Shown: positions 10,042 through 21,203, counted from the stretch's first letter. The stretch is DNA of 28,436 bases from Carex sylvatica (GCA_964058845.1 CAXKVR010000619.1:1-28436), one strand, 5' to 3'. The notes: generated by a model from the sequence alone, not told the origin. Program-made: numbers and translations.

Positions 10042-11159
10042 CACGTCATTTCTGAATCTGCTATGAAACAGGTGCACTGGCGATGTGAGGGAGGACCAAA
10101 TTTTGGATCTCCGCTATCTGTAGGCTGAATTGAAAATTTGGAAAATCTCTCAATCTGTTATTTTACTAGCTTGAGTATTTTATTTGTTGCATCACTCCCC
10201 ATTTGCGTAGAGCCCCGCTGCCCCAGAGGCCCTACTTCTTTAAATTTATGTGCTCTTTGTTTTGTTTCAAATTCATTTAAAAATTATTAAATATAACGTT
10301 CAAAAATTATCTGTGATTAAGAAATCTTAATCCATTATCTTCAACTTACAATTTTAAGCTATTAATGTAATAAATAATTATGATAAAATGTGGGACTAAA
10401 TTTTTTTTATGGTCGCCCTCCTTTTCCAACAATATTATTGTTCTTGACGTTGACGATCTGAAAGATTTTCTTCAACCAATAAATTGCTACATTGTTCAAA
10501 ATTAGTACTACATAAAGATGGTTGAGCTTTGAACCTTTGAGGCCCCAAGAGCATGTCAAATCAACAATTCATTATTATCAAATTTAATCTTCTGACTAAA
10601 ATTTATTAAAAGTTTTTTTTTCTAATAAATATTCATCAAATGTAAAGGATACATCTAATTCAATGCACGAAATTAAGTATTTTATTATGAAATCACGATC
10701 TATTGTTAAATTTTATTAGATAATATTTGTCTCACTAATAGTTAAATTACTTTTTCAATATGTATTTTTTTTAATTATTATTATGAGTGAAAAGCTCAAA
10801 ACTAGAGAAGCGGGGAAGGGGGGCATTCGATGGGTATCAAACCTTAGCACTCACCACTCAACGTTACAACCGTTTGTAAACAATCTACTTTCAATTTCTG
10901 CAGTGATTTCTTAATACCCGTTGGACTTAATTAAAATAGTACCATTCATTTCCGTTCTTGTATCCAAATATTTTTTTATTGAATTTAGACAATATATTTT
11001 CTATTTATTTTTGTCTCTCAGAGTTTCACAAACTCAAATAGAAGGAGAAAAGAGAAAAAAAAAAAAAAAAAAGTGTGATTGGATTGTCCAATTAAATTTA
11101 CTTCTTAGAAACAATTTTTTTGAAGAAAAATCAAAAGAAAGAAAGAAAAGATAATCGAG
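10042..11159. other. AT-rich intergenic DNA without recognised features
   Basis: No coding signal. It includes a slightly GC-richer patch at 10790-10900 and an A18 run near 11055-11072. I see no gene, RNA or element boundary here. Confidence 0.6.
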
Positions 11160-11658
11160 TAGGGGTGTAAATGGATACGGATATTTTTTGCATATGATGA
11201 AATAATTGCGGATAAGGATACAGATAATTTCACAAAGGTGAATATCCGTATCTGTAATTATCCAGATTCGAAATTGCTCCCAATCGGCTCCGACTTTATT
11301 GCTACAGATAGAAGTTGTTATATAATTATCTCATATTCATTTCAGTATTAGTTGTGGTTTCCAGTTTAATCTTTTTTTCGCTTGTGATGAATGGTGCTAC
11401 AACAGTGCTATTTTATTTACTTTTTACCTCTATTTCTTCACTCTCCATTATTTTTTCATTCAAGACTTAGCCAGTGAATGTAATATGTTTTTAGTATCTG
11501 TTAAATTAGTTTTAATCATTGTTTCAAGACAACAATAATGCACTCTTTTGTATCTTAAAGTGTATAACTAAATTATCCGATAATTATTTATTTTATATCT
11601 TTATTCAAATTCGTATTCGTAGATTATTCGCTTTGTATCTGTATTCATTTAAGGCCGA
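11160..11658. mobile_element. Degenerate hAT-like element
   Basis: The left end is TAGGGGTGTAAATGGATACG, a terminal sequence common among plant hAT elements, followed by GGATA/TATCC subterminal motifs. A diverged right end at about 11630-11658 reads AAATGAATACAGATA on the reverse strand. No 8-bp duplication is visible and no coding capacity remains, so the right boundary is uncertain. Confidence 0.45.
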
Positions 11659-12402
11659 TTTAATTTTAAAATTGAAAACTATGCATGGTGTCAGTGCCTT
11701 ATCAATTATAGCAAAAGACAATTGTTGACGACCATTGATTTGGAAAAGTAATAGAGGAGAGAGAGAGAACTATTAGGTAGTTGAACAGGCAGTGGTGATT
11801 TAACTATTAATTAATTCCAAAGTAAAGAGAGTAGTTGTTGAACTTGAATCATAACTTTTGTTTTGTTTGTATATCTTAACTTTAGCAGTTTAGCTCATGG
11901 CCTATGGGTGGTTGTCAACCTGTCATCTCGTATTTCGTATATATATTAGCTATGCATGCAGAATATTTATTTATTAAACTATTTGAAAATATATAGATGT
12001 ATTGTTTTGAGATTTTGATCATCTTTTTTTTAAACAAAATCGCTTTTCTAGACGATCGATTTTCAGCGGTATTGGGAAAAAAGAAGTTCAATATTTTTAG
12101 AATTTTTTCAAGGATCCGAGAAATTGTTGGTTCCATTTATCATATCAAAATCTCCATACAACCTATCTATTATCCTATATTATTTTAATATAATTTCTAT
12201 TCATCTATACTATATTATTATTTTAATATAATTTGTAACAATAAAATTGCATCAGCACATGCATACATAAACAAATTAAATTTTGGATTATGAGACTATA
12301 AAATATATTAAATTGACTACAAATAAAAAATTCAAACAGTTAAAATTGATCAACTTTACGGATAATTTGTTTACATGTAAGATTTAAAATATCTAACAAA
12401 TT
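11659..12402. other. AT-rich intergenic DNA
   Basis: Nothing coding or structured was recognised. Short repeats of TATTATTTTAATATAATTT occur near 12170-12235. Confidence 0.55.
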
Positions 12403-12567
12403 AATCCCTGCTACAGTACTCTGAAATCTCTGCTTTTCCAAATTTAACTGTCGATTTTTTTTTAGATGCGTGCATAGAAAAACTAGCTATTTAGAGATGC
12501 ATGTACTGAAAAAAATAAACGGTGAAATTAAAAAAAATAGAAATTTCAGAACATTGTAGCAGAGATT
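12403..12567. mobile_element. 165-bp inverted-repeat MITE
   Basis: The left arm AATCCCTGCTACAGTACTCTG and the right arm (reverse strand AATCTCTGCTACAATGTTCTG) align for about 58 bp. Shared blocks are CTGCTACA, TCTGAAAT.TCT and AATTT.AC.GT. The central 40 bp contains GATGCGTGCATAG / GATGCATGTAC. No duplication was found. Confidence 0.7.
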
Positions 12568-13235
12568 CGGATCACAGCAGATTTGATTCCACTAGCTGAA
12601 GCATATCGTTGTTCTAGACGGTGCACAAAGCTAAAAACTGAAATTAATAGTCACTGCTAAAGTGCTAAGTGCTACTTAACGAATCGCAATCATTCTTCTC
12701 TGTAAAAAAAAAAAAAAGACACTTTTACAGATCTTGAAAAGACCAAACAGCTTAGATTTCTGAGCTTTAAGATTCCTCCTGAAGATGCGAACTCCAGGAA
12801 TTTTAAAAAAAAATTACGAATTTCGGATTTATTTTCATAGATAGCGGAATTAGATTTTAAGAAGGCGAATTTAGAATTTCTAAGAAAATAAAAATTCAAA
12901 TTGCTAAACTAAGTGTTTTCATGAATAGATTCAATTCCACTCTCAAAATTTATTTTCATAATCATTATTTTTTGGCATAAAATTTAGCCATTTTCTAAAA
13001 ACGCTTTGAGTAATGGCGGAGCCAATGTTTTTCATCATAACAACAAATTTACTAATTTTTAAGGTTTTTTTCGTAGTTAAACATGTAGACATAATATATG
13101 TAAACCAAATATTATGCTTACAATGTTGAATTTTCAATTTTAAGTTCTTTTTTATATTGTCAAAATTATCATAATAAATTGTTATCAAATGCTTTTATCC
13201 TTAAAGTAAAGAAGAAAATTGCTTTTTTTTTTTTT
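12568..13235. other. AT-rich intergenic DNA
   Basis: Contains an A14 run (12704-12717) and no supportable gene. Several short frames exist on the minus strand, but their composition is that of AT-rich non-coding DNA. Confidence 0.55.
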
Positions 13236-13388
13236 AAAAAAAATTATGAGTTGGAAGTCAAGCCACTCAACACACTTTCCAACTTCTATGTATATTATAA
13301 AAGATTTATTTATTTTGTGAATTTCGAATCCATAACCCTCACATGAGAGCCATGTGCCTTTGCCACTATACCAAATACAAGCTCTCAA
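13236..13388 (-). mobile_element. tRNA-headed SINE-like unit 1
   Basis: On the minus strand this shows an A-box-like TTTGGTATAGTGGCAAAGG (13359-13377) and a B-box-like GTTATGGATTCGAAATTC at the spacing of a tRNA internal promoter. About 80 bp of unrelated body follows, then a short T run at 13236-13243. That is the layout of plant SINEs ending in oligo-T. The stems of a functional tRNA do not form, so it is not called a tRNA gene. Confidence 0.5.
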
Positions 13389-13399
13389 GGAGAAGGTTA

Positions 13400-13555
13400 C
13401 TTGACACTTTTTTTTTTTTAGATTTTTTATATATAAGAAGGGTGAAGGTATAGTTTACCAACTTTTATTTAATGTCTATAAAAAATCTCTGATTTGAGTT
13501 ACAAATCAACAACCTTTCACACAAAGTGTTGCCTTTTGTCATTAGATTAAAAGGC
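13400..13555 (-). mobile_element. SINE-like unit 2, degenerate
   Basis: Same orientation and order as the preceding unit: TAATCTAATGACAAAAGGCAACAC (A-box-like, 13527-13550), then GTTGTTGATTTGTAACTC (B-box-like, 13498-13515), then TATAGACATTAAATAAAAGTTGG, which resembles the body of unit 1. Internal promoter boxes are mutated. Confidence 0.4.
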
Positions 13556-13562
13556 TGATTTT

Positions 13563-13700
13563 CAAAAAAAAAAATTAGATAAAATTAGAGATCTAGCCTA
13601 TTAAATTTCATTTAATTATATAAATAATTCTCCATCTGAGTTTCAAATTCACGACGTCTCATATAAATAATATTATTCTTTATCACTAGACTAAATATGA
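13563..13700 (-). mobile_element. SINE-like unit 3, degenerate
   Basis: The minus strand carries TTTAGTCTAGTGATAAAG (A-box-like, 13678-13695), GTCGTGAATTTGAAACTC (B-box-like, 13637-13654) and an oligo-T end at 13563-13574. Third member of the head-to-tail series. Confidence 0.45.
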
Positions 13701-13929
13701 ATTTAGACTAAATATGAATTATTCACTTAACACTTCTTTATTTTTTATGGTCTTCAAAATTTCTTTAACAAATGTGTTTATAAGGTTTGCTAAATATATG
13801 CTGACAACTAATGACGGCTCGGGCTCGATCATGTTGACTTTGAAACTTATGTAATTGATAATCATTATTCAAATACATGTAAATTATTAACGTCACATAA
13901 TACTGTAATATTTATTTTTTATCAGGTTT

Positions 13930-14060
13930 TATACAGCGAGCTATAGCAGTATTATAATACCGCTATAACGTTTCTGGGCCATAAAAGTTCTGACACTATT
14001 AGCGTTATAGCATATTATAGCACACTATAGCGGCACAATATGATAATAATGTTTTTTTAT
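13930..14060. repeat. Cluster of TATAGC / GCTATA motifs
   Basis: At least eight TATAGC-type hexamers in both orientations lie within 130 bp (for example CTATAGCAG, CCGCTATAACG, CGTTATAGC, CACTATAGCGGC). Such clusters occur in subterminal regions of plant DNA transposons, but I cannot find matching ends or a duplication. Confidence 0.45.
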
Positions 14061-14189
14061 AGCTGTTCCGTTATGACGCGATAAATATTATTTAAACTTT
14101 TATTTTTTATACGCGTACATTAGTTAATGCTGAGCATCGAAATTCAAGATTATTTAAGATAATGATCGCTCTTTTCACGTATGTCTGAT

Positions 14190-14778
14190 CAGTGGCGGAG
14201 CCACCTATATCCAGGAGTAGGCAGTCGCCTACCCCTGGATTTTGAAATACGGTACCAACTTCGTATATAGTTGGTTTGGATTTGGGTTTTGTCTATCTCT
14301 AGATTTGAGTTTTGCCTACTCCTGACTGAGTCAAAGCTCTCGATTAGTGAAATTGGCCGAGTTGTTACAATTTTGGTAGTCTTTCATCGATATATTTTGA
14401 AATATACCAACAAGAGAGAGGTGAACAAGAATGGTATGATAGTGGGACCACAATAAATTTGTTATTTTTTTTTTAAATGAATAGACTAAAATGAGTAATA
14501 TACTGAAATTTAATGTAATGCATTAAATTATTTTTATTATGTTTAACTATGCAAAATGAGCTGAATTTAATAGAAGAGTCTTGTGAACTATGCTTCAAAG
14601 TAACTTTAAAAAAAATTGAGTTTTCAATACTCGATTTTTATTCATGGTTAATTATCGATTCCGCTTCCAACGAAAATTATTTAATAATATTTAATAATTT
14701 AAATAAAATAATAATAATAATTAATATAATAATAATTTATTTTGCCTACCCCTGATGAAAATCCTGACTACGCCACTG
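14190..14778. mobile_element. 589-bp hAT element, non-autonomous
   Basis: Terminal inverted repeats CAGTGGCGGAGCCA (left) and CAGTGGCGTAGTCA (right, reverse strand) are flanked on both sides by the exact 8-bp repeat TGTCTGAT (14182-14189 and 14779-14786). TGCCTACTCCTGA / TGCCTACCCCTGA motifs recur near both ends. Internal open frames are short and show no transposase motif. These ends resemble a plant hAT group that I know from memory to begin CAGTGGCGGA. Confidence 0.9.
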
Positions 14779-14786
14779 TGTCTGAT

Positions 14787-15480
14787 CGATTTAATTATAA
14801 TAATACAAGTTTCTTACAGAGGTATGCGTAACTAATTTGAAATTTATGATTAAAAGTTTAGGGATCAGCATTTAAATAACTAAAATTGACATTTAGTTTG
14901 TACAATCTATAAATGACATATTTGGACGAGCCAAACGATAATTCAGATCTGCTAAAACAATTCAAATGTTGAGTTTGAATCCGAACTATATTGATATATT
15001 TTGAAACAAATAGTAAAGAACCTCGTAAATTATAATTTATATTGAATTTTAATTGAATTAAAGAATCACGACGTCTCGATTTCCGAAGGGACGGGATCGA
15101 TTCTTCACAATTGCATAGTTTTAAGGCGTAAACGCATTGCTTTTTAATTACCTTTTTGTAAAAGTTAATTTATTTTGTAATATTTTAAGATGCGAACCAA
15201 ATGACTAGATCAGGGTACCTTTACGTTCTACGTCGTGGAAGAGAATTGAGATTTGAATTCTAAAGTAGGAATATGTTGCATGATTCAAAAATATTTTAAT
15301 GAAAAAAGTATGAAACATAATAAAAATGAGAGGAGGGTTCAAATCCCTCGTATCTTTTATGTTTAATTGTATCTTGCATAATTTATTTTTGTTTTTTAAA
15401 TTTTAACAGTAAATATGAATGATTCAATATAATATTCATATTAAAATATATTTACATATTAAATTTTATATTTTTTGAAA
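14787..15480. other. AT-rich intergenic DNA
   Basis: No gene supported. The only structured piece noted is a tRNA T-arm-like hairpin at 15333-15349. Confidence 0.55.
15333..15349 (+). other. tRNA T-arm-like relic
   Basis: GAGGG, loop TTCAAAT, CCCTC: a perfect 5-bp stem with a 7-nt loop beginning TTC, as in tRNA T-arms. No anticodon arm, D-arm or matching acceptor strand lies upstream, so this is at most a fragment of a tRNA or SINE. Confidence 0.3.
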
Positions 15481-15539
15481 AAAAATCATGATTATTTTAG
15501 ATAGATACAAAATTATTATTTTTGGACAATAGTATCTAT

Positions 15540-15660
15540 CTAAAAATATAATAAACTTCTCTTGTTACAAAATATAAAATTCGGTCTCCAAATACATTTC
15601 ATATACATTTTAATATGAATATTGTGTTGAGCCGCTCGGATCAACTGTTTAGGCTTTGTA
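15540..15660. mobile_element. Fragment of the Mutator-type MITE family
   Basis: Contains GGTCTCCAAATACATTT, AATATGAATATTGTG and a CGGATCAACTGTTTAGG stretch in the same order as the right arm of the element at 8498-8892. The GAGTAAGGC terminus is missing. It lies just beyond the 3' end of the LINE relic. Confidence 0.5.
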
Positions 15661-15813
15661 AACATAAATAAAACATATGAGTCACAATAAAATATATACA
15701 ATACAATTTGACATTTGCACATGAATTATTACATCTACTGTAAGAAAATGCCAACAAGACAACAATTGTATTGATAAAAAAAGTTATTTACAAATTTTCT
15801 ATTTTACATATAA

Positions 15814-17514
15814 TTAAAATATATGAAAAACACATAAAATGGCTAACACCGAGTTCATCCACTGATAAATCTCTAAAGCCGTTGAATTTATTAACCAAAG
15901 CACTTCACAATGCATGTTTGAGAAGACCCTTCTGTTTCTCTCACGCCAAAGAGTCCACACCCCTGCAACCCATATGACACTCCAATGCTTCCTCTCACTT
16001 GTTGTCATGGAATGTAAACCTCTGATCCAAATCTGTAGATGCTAGCGGCACCACCAATAGAGATATTGTGTTGAGCTAGAAACCCTCTCCAAAAATTAGC
16101 CGCGTAGAGACATTCTCACATGATAGGATCTTTTATTTTCATTAGATTTACCACACATAGCTGGCAACCCATCTGTACTATACATCCCCTTGATATCAAT
16201 ACCTCTTGGATCAAAATTTTGTTATCCAACATAAGCCAAACAAAAAATTTAACCTTCATCAAAATCTTTAACTTCCAAGCCAACCCCTGAGTTGATGAAA
16301 TAAAACCCCTATGGTGTATGGTGTTATAGACCGATGCACAAGTGAATGCCCCAGAAGTCGTCCAGCGCCACGAGGTTTCACCATTCGTAACTCGTTTGGA
16401 TGAGGTGTAAAATGGAAGGAGGTTTACCAAGTGCTTGATGAAAAAGGAAGAGGTTGAGGTCTGTATTGATTGAAGCTGATCTATCGTATCTAATCCACGT
16501 AGCATGCGCACTATAGTTGGCCAGAGACCTTCCGAATTACGGTCTAAAGCCCATACCCATTTTGCCAACAATACCTCATTTTGTCTATCAAGGTCGATCA
16601 CCCCCATTGATTTTCAGGCTACATACATTTTCTCAATTAACAAACAGTTAATACCTTTGTATAGTTCACTGCCTTTCCATAGAAAGTTCTTTCTCATCTT
16701 GTCCACGTGTCTGATAACTCTCACCGGAACCCTAAGCGAGTGCATATAATGCAGTGGCATTGCTGATAGAACAACCTTAACCAAAGTGACCCGGCCTTCA
16801 TAAGATAGAAAAATTGGAGGTCCAACCCTCTATCCTACCTTGTACTGCCGAGAGCATCGGTTGGTAATCTATCTTCCTTGGTTTCTTGACCTTCAGCGGT
16901 AAACCCACGTATCTTGGGTACGTTTGGATTACTGAGAATAGCGAGAATAGCGCTGTTCCGATCCATCCAAACATACTCAATTGCTATTCAGAACAGCGAG
17001 AATAGCGTTGTTCCATTATTCCTACAAAAAGTCAGAATAGCAATTGGTGCTCTCTCAAATGTTCAATCCCTCTATCGCTATTCTAAATGTTCAATTCAAA
17101 CAACATTTTCGCTATTTTGAATAGCACCACATCAACACTATTCTCACTCTCTTCCAAAAATCTTTATTTTCATCTACTATTCTCAAATAGTAGCTATTCT
17201 AGCTATCCTAAAATGCATCCAAACGTATCCCTTATTGGCAGTGATGCCGAAGGAGAAGAAATGATGTTTTGAACTACCTGGACTAGGCCTTGCGGTATTG
17301 CAATCGGGACAAAGGAGTTTTTGTTATAGTTTATCCTCAAACCCGTTAGCTCCGCATAAACACTAAGAACATGACTTATCACTTGCAAAGTAGTCGGATG
17401 TGCTTCAATAATTAGAGTATCGTCTGCATACTGAATTGTTTCCGGTGGCAAGAAATGTTGTGAAAATATCGCTGAGACACCCTGAATGAACCTATTCAGT
17501 GAGTCGGCGACCAA
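15814..17514 (-). pseudogene. Dead 5'-truncated L1-type LINE: reverse transcriptase C-terminal half plus zf-RVT region
   Basis: Minus-strand segments read in order as a plant non-LTR retrotransposon ORF2. LVADSLNRFIQG and the catalytic IQYADDTLII lie at 17231-17514; VGLPLKV, DYQPMLSAVQGRIEGW and YEGRVTLVKVVLSAMP follow at 16700-16915. Then come MGVIDLDRQNEVLLAKWVWAL and the zinc-binding tail region (ACASVYNT-like, KVKFFVWLMLDNKILI, RGCIVQMGCQLC) at 16116-16607, and VWTLWRERNRRVF near 15900-15960. Breaks: a MITE insertion at 16916-17230; a one-base frameshift in a T5/A5 run near 16809-16813; TGA where Trp is usual before KSMGVIDL (about 16613) and after DPIM (about 16113); a further frame change near 16010. 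The 5' break lies beside an A run at 17513-17522. No endonuclease domain is in the window. Confidence 0.85.
16916..17230. mobile_element. 315-bp MITE inside the LINE coding region
   Basis: The ends are GGGTACGTTTGGAT (left) and GGATACGTTTGGAT (right, reverse strand). The 3-bp repeat CTT lies on both sides (16913-16915 and 17231-17233). The interior is rich in GAATAGC / GCTATTC motifs in both orientations. A 3-bp duplication with such ends fits a PIF/Harbinger-like MITE, though the usual TAA/TTA target is not met. Removing the element and one CTT makes the LINE frame read PIRYVGLPL. Confidence 0.85.
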
Positions 17515-17922
17515 AAAAAAAATTGAAAGTGAGATTTTATTTTCTCTAAAAATAAATTGCTACCATTAAATTTCATATGAAAGAATGACAATAGTATTGT
17601 GTATAAGTGGATAAAATATGCAAAAATGGACATTGGGTTGATTTGATGTGCTTGTTTTTGTACTCATTCGTCGCATATGACTCGGAATATGATCTTACAA
17701 TCAACTCCAACTTTAATTAAAGCAAACTGCTTTTGGTGATATATATTCCATGCAAAAAAACATATTGCAAAATGTTGATTAGAGGGACCTCAATTTGACA
17801 CCTTCATGGGGTCGTCGTAACCTTTTACCAATTTTACAAAAGCACCTAAAAATTGCTAGGTCTATCTCTGCAATTATCTTCGTACAATTCCAGCAAACTT
17901 TTCTCAATCGTAATGTTCATAG

Positions 17923-18368
17923 TAGGGCTGCACAAAAAATTCGTAGTTCATGATTCGATTCGAGTTTGATTCGAAAAAGTTCGTAAGAAATTCGATTCAA
18001 AATAGTTCGAAATTAATTCAAATCAAATTCAAACTGGATCTGGTTCGTTCGAAATAGGTTTGTTCTCAAAGTAACGCGAACCGTTAATTTTCGCTGATGA
18101 CTTAAAAGTTAAAACATAAGGCCGCCCAACCATAAGTCATAACTCTAAGTCGTAACTCTTGCTTTCAGTTCTAAAACCCTAGACGGCTTTCATCTCTCGC
18201 TTTCGACGACTATAATCACTCTTTCTTGTCGTAAAAAAATTCGTAAAAAATTCAAAATTGAATTTGTAAAAAAATTAATTTGAAATTAATTTAAATCAAA
18301 CTTAATTAGTTCAAAATTAATACAAATCAAACTCAAACTAAAGTAAGTTCAATTCATTTGCAGTCCTA
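17923..18368. mobile_element. 446-bp hAT-like element
   Basis: The left end is TAGGGCTGCACA and the right end, reverse strand, TAGGACTGCAAA. Flanks GTTCATAG (17915-17922) and AATCATAG (18368-18375, if the last base is counted as flank) share six of eight bases. TTCGAATTT/AATTCAAAT-type motifs fill both halves. A central GC-richer stretch (about 18110-18240) contains AAAACCCTAG and does not resemble the rest. Same family as 21204-21389. Confidence 0.7.
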
Positions 18369-18375
18369 ATCATAG

Positions 18376-18930
18376 ATATATAATTTTGAGCTAGGGACGC
18401 ATTCGCTTATGCATGAACAAATTCCCTCTTCAATATCCCAACCTTTTTTTTGTTACAATTTTTCAGAAAATAATAATACACAAAGTTGCCGGACTTACTT
18501 GAAAAATTATATTTTTATCAGGTACGTAGTTAATAACAATATTTTTAAATACGATTTTTTACCATACGCAAAAAAATCAGTATATATGTGAATTTTTATA
18601 TATATATCTAGATTTTGAAATAATAATTCATATATATATATATAAATAAATATGCAGCAATAAGCTATAATATACAGTAATATTATGATATTACACAAAC
18701 AATATGCATTAATAAACTGCCAAAATTACAGAATCATATATTTAACCAAATACAATTTTTTTATTTAAATTATAACCGAATAATAATATGCGGTCAGACC
18801 AAATTTTAGTACACTTCTTAATACTACGCAGAAAACAGACACGATGCGCAACTAATAGTTGCATTCCCCTCTTTGAATTATTTATTTTTCCATTCAAAAG
18901 CGAACGAAAACATTTTCAATAACTATTTTT
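18376..18930. other. AT-rich intergenic DNA
   Basis: TATATA-rich, with palindromic ATATATATA runs near 18595-18650. No gene or RNA supported. Confidence 0.55.
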
Positions 18931-19216
18931 TTTTTATAAAATCAACATGATTACTTTCTCTTTTAAAAAAATCTTAAAAGAAAATCATAAGAACCGAAAT
19001 ACCATTTTGTCTCCTTTTTTTTGGGACCGAAATGGTATTTTGGTCACAGCTATTTTCACAGATTTTGAAAAAAGATACGTTAAAAAATTATAAAAATATC
19101 TGAAACCGAATTGCTATTTCGGTTCTAAAATAAATAAATAAAATCGGAACCGAAATGATATTACGGTTCTTATAATTTTTATAAAAAAAAATAATAATGA
19201 TGTTGATTTCATAAAA
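18931..19216. mobile_element. Inverted-repeat element with ACCGAAAT motifs
   Basis: The left arm TATAAAATCAACATGATTA...CATAAGAACCGAAAT and the reverse complement of the right arm TATGAAATCAACATCATTA...TATAAGAACCGTAAT pair over about 75 bp with one gap. ACCGAAAT or its complement recurs at least six times between 18990 and 19170, including an internal AACCGAATTGCTATTTCGGTT fold. No duplication found. Confidence 0.6.
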
Positions 19217-21195
19217 ATCTTTTTTTTCTAATTATGGTTTATAAAAAAGATTCTTCAATAACTGTGCACTTGTTTTGGTGGACCCACATAAATTTTCATT
19301 AACATTTGGACTATGTGCACAGGTGAGACCCACATGAATCAAATAAGTCAAAGTTTTATCAAAGAAAAAAAAGTTTGTCAAAGAGAGGTACATTACATAG
19401 CCATTAGCTGCACAACCAAATTACGCAACCAAATAGGGTACACAACTATTAGCGGCGCACGCTTTGCTGCGTAGCTCGCACTAAAAATGAATTTTTTCAA
19501 AAAAAAATGACAAATCTTATATTATTTTAAAAAAAATAGAAACTAAAAATATTCGGTTCAATATCTTATGAGAATGAGAAAATATTATAAAATTGGGGCA
19601 TACATAAATAAAAAGAGTATCGTTTCTATCAAATATAGTAAGACGGATTCATGAGTCCGATTCATTGATTTATTTTAAATTGCGCAAAGAATTTATAAAT
19701 ATCTTCATTTCTCCATTCTATTATTAAGCACGTTGTGTGTCCGATCCTCCAACAGCTACGATTGAAAGATGAAACTTCAGATTTGATCTCAGTCATCCAA
19801 TTACATAATTTGTCTTCTTTTGATTAAATGCATATGTTTTATGTATAAAAGTCTGAATTTAGTTAAAAACATACTTACCACATGTTCTATCACACGATAC
19901 GTTACAATTAAAATTGAACAAAGCCCTGAAATTTAGCGATATATTTCTCTATTTTCTTATTTCTTTGTTTCCTTACTACTTTGTTTCTACGGATCACAAT
20001 GAAATTTTTTTTTTCTTATATCTCTTTCTTTGTTTCTATACATATTGTTGTGGACAATTTAGAATATATTTTCAATATATAATATATCAGTGTGTGTATT
20101 CTAAATTGGAAACAAATTAAAGAAGAAGAATAATATAAATTGAAAACAAAGAAAAATATAAATTAGAACGTGTGTGTGAATATATATTTCTCTTATAATA
20201 TGTGTGTGTGTGTGTATCATATACATACACACAATAACACTTTTTATTTATGTTTTTTGATATCATATTATATGTCGATATTGAATTGTTGTACGAAATT
20301 TGATATTAGATTCGAATCGAGCTATTATTTGATATCATTGGAACTTAAAAATAAATAATCATCACATCATCCAATTGTTATCAGAGATCACAATTAAAGT
20401 TAATAAAAAATACATAATCATATAAATTTTCTATTAATACGTGTCTTAATTTTTGAATAATTATTATTTTTATTGATATATTTTTTTTTCTTATAATATG
20501 TTCTTATTGCAAAGCACGGATATGATACTAGTATATTATATATATATCAGCATATCACTTATATAGGTATTGGATGGGATCTAGATTTGGCTCGATTAAG
20601 TAGATTAAAATCATATCATATCTATTATAGTATTGGATCCCGATATAAATTAGATTGAATACATAAAGTTTAGTCAAATAATTGTATACATAATCTAATT
20701 GGTTATATTTTTGAAATCATATCTCATTAAGTGGGTTCAACTATATTATGTTTTGAATTAAGGTCAAGTTTTGATCGGAACCTAGTTAATTGAATAAAAA
20801 TAGCACTTCTATTTTAACCTCATTGGGTGAAAAAGGTTTCTATAAAAAAATAATTTATTTTTGTGTTTTGACCTCGAGAGGCTTTTAGAGGGGATATTTA
20901 AGCACGCTAATGGATCTTTGTGTGCCATTTTTAACTAAAAAATCACTAAGATCATTGGTTAATTATTCAGCTCTAAGAAGAATCACACTTCCAAATCTCG
21001 TCTGAAACTTGTGTTTTTGGAAAGAAAAAAAAAAAGGTTAAAAAAGAAAGAGCTGGATTTTGGGACCTTATCTTTTTAACCGGTCAAACTTTAAAATTAG
21101 AAGAGGTCTACTTTAATTTAATCCTCACGAAAGAAAACACATGCTATTCATATCCAAAAAGAATCTTAGATGTTACTTCTCTAATTTTTTACACT
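19217..21195. other. AT-rich intergenic DNA
   Basis: Two 30-bp direct-repeat-like segments start GTGCAC and contain GACCCACAT (19264 and 19315). A (TG)7 microsatellite lies at 20201-20215. No coding region supported. Confidence 0.55.
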
Positions 21196-21203
21196 GTTGA
21201 AAG

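Noticed and set aside
13320..13380. Functional tRNA gene on the minus strand
   Set aside because: A-box and B-box resemblance only; cloverleaf stems do not pair and the unit carries an unrelated body.
19264..19345. CRISPR-like or satellite direct repeat
   Set aside because: Only two imperfect copies, in a plant nuclear context.
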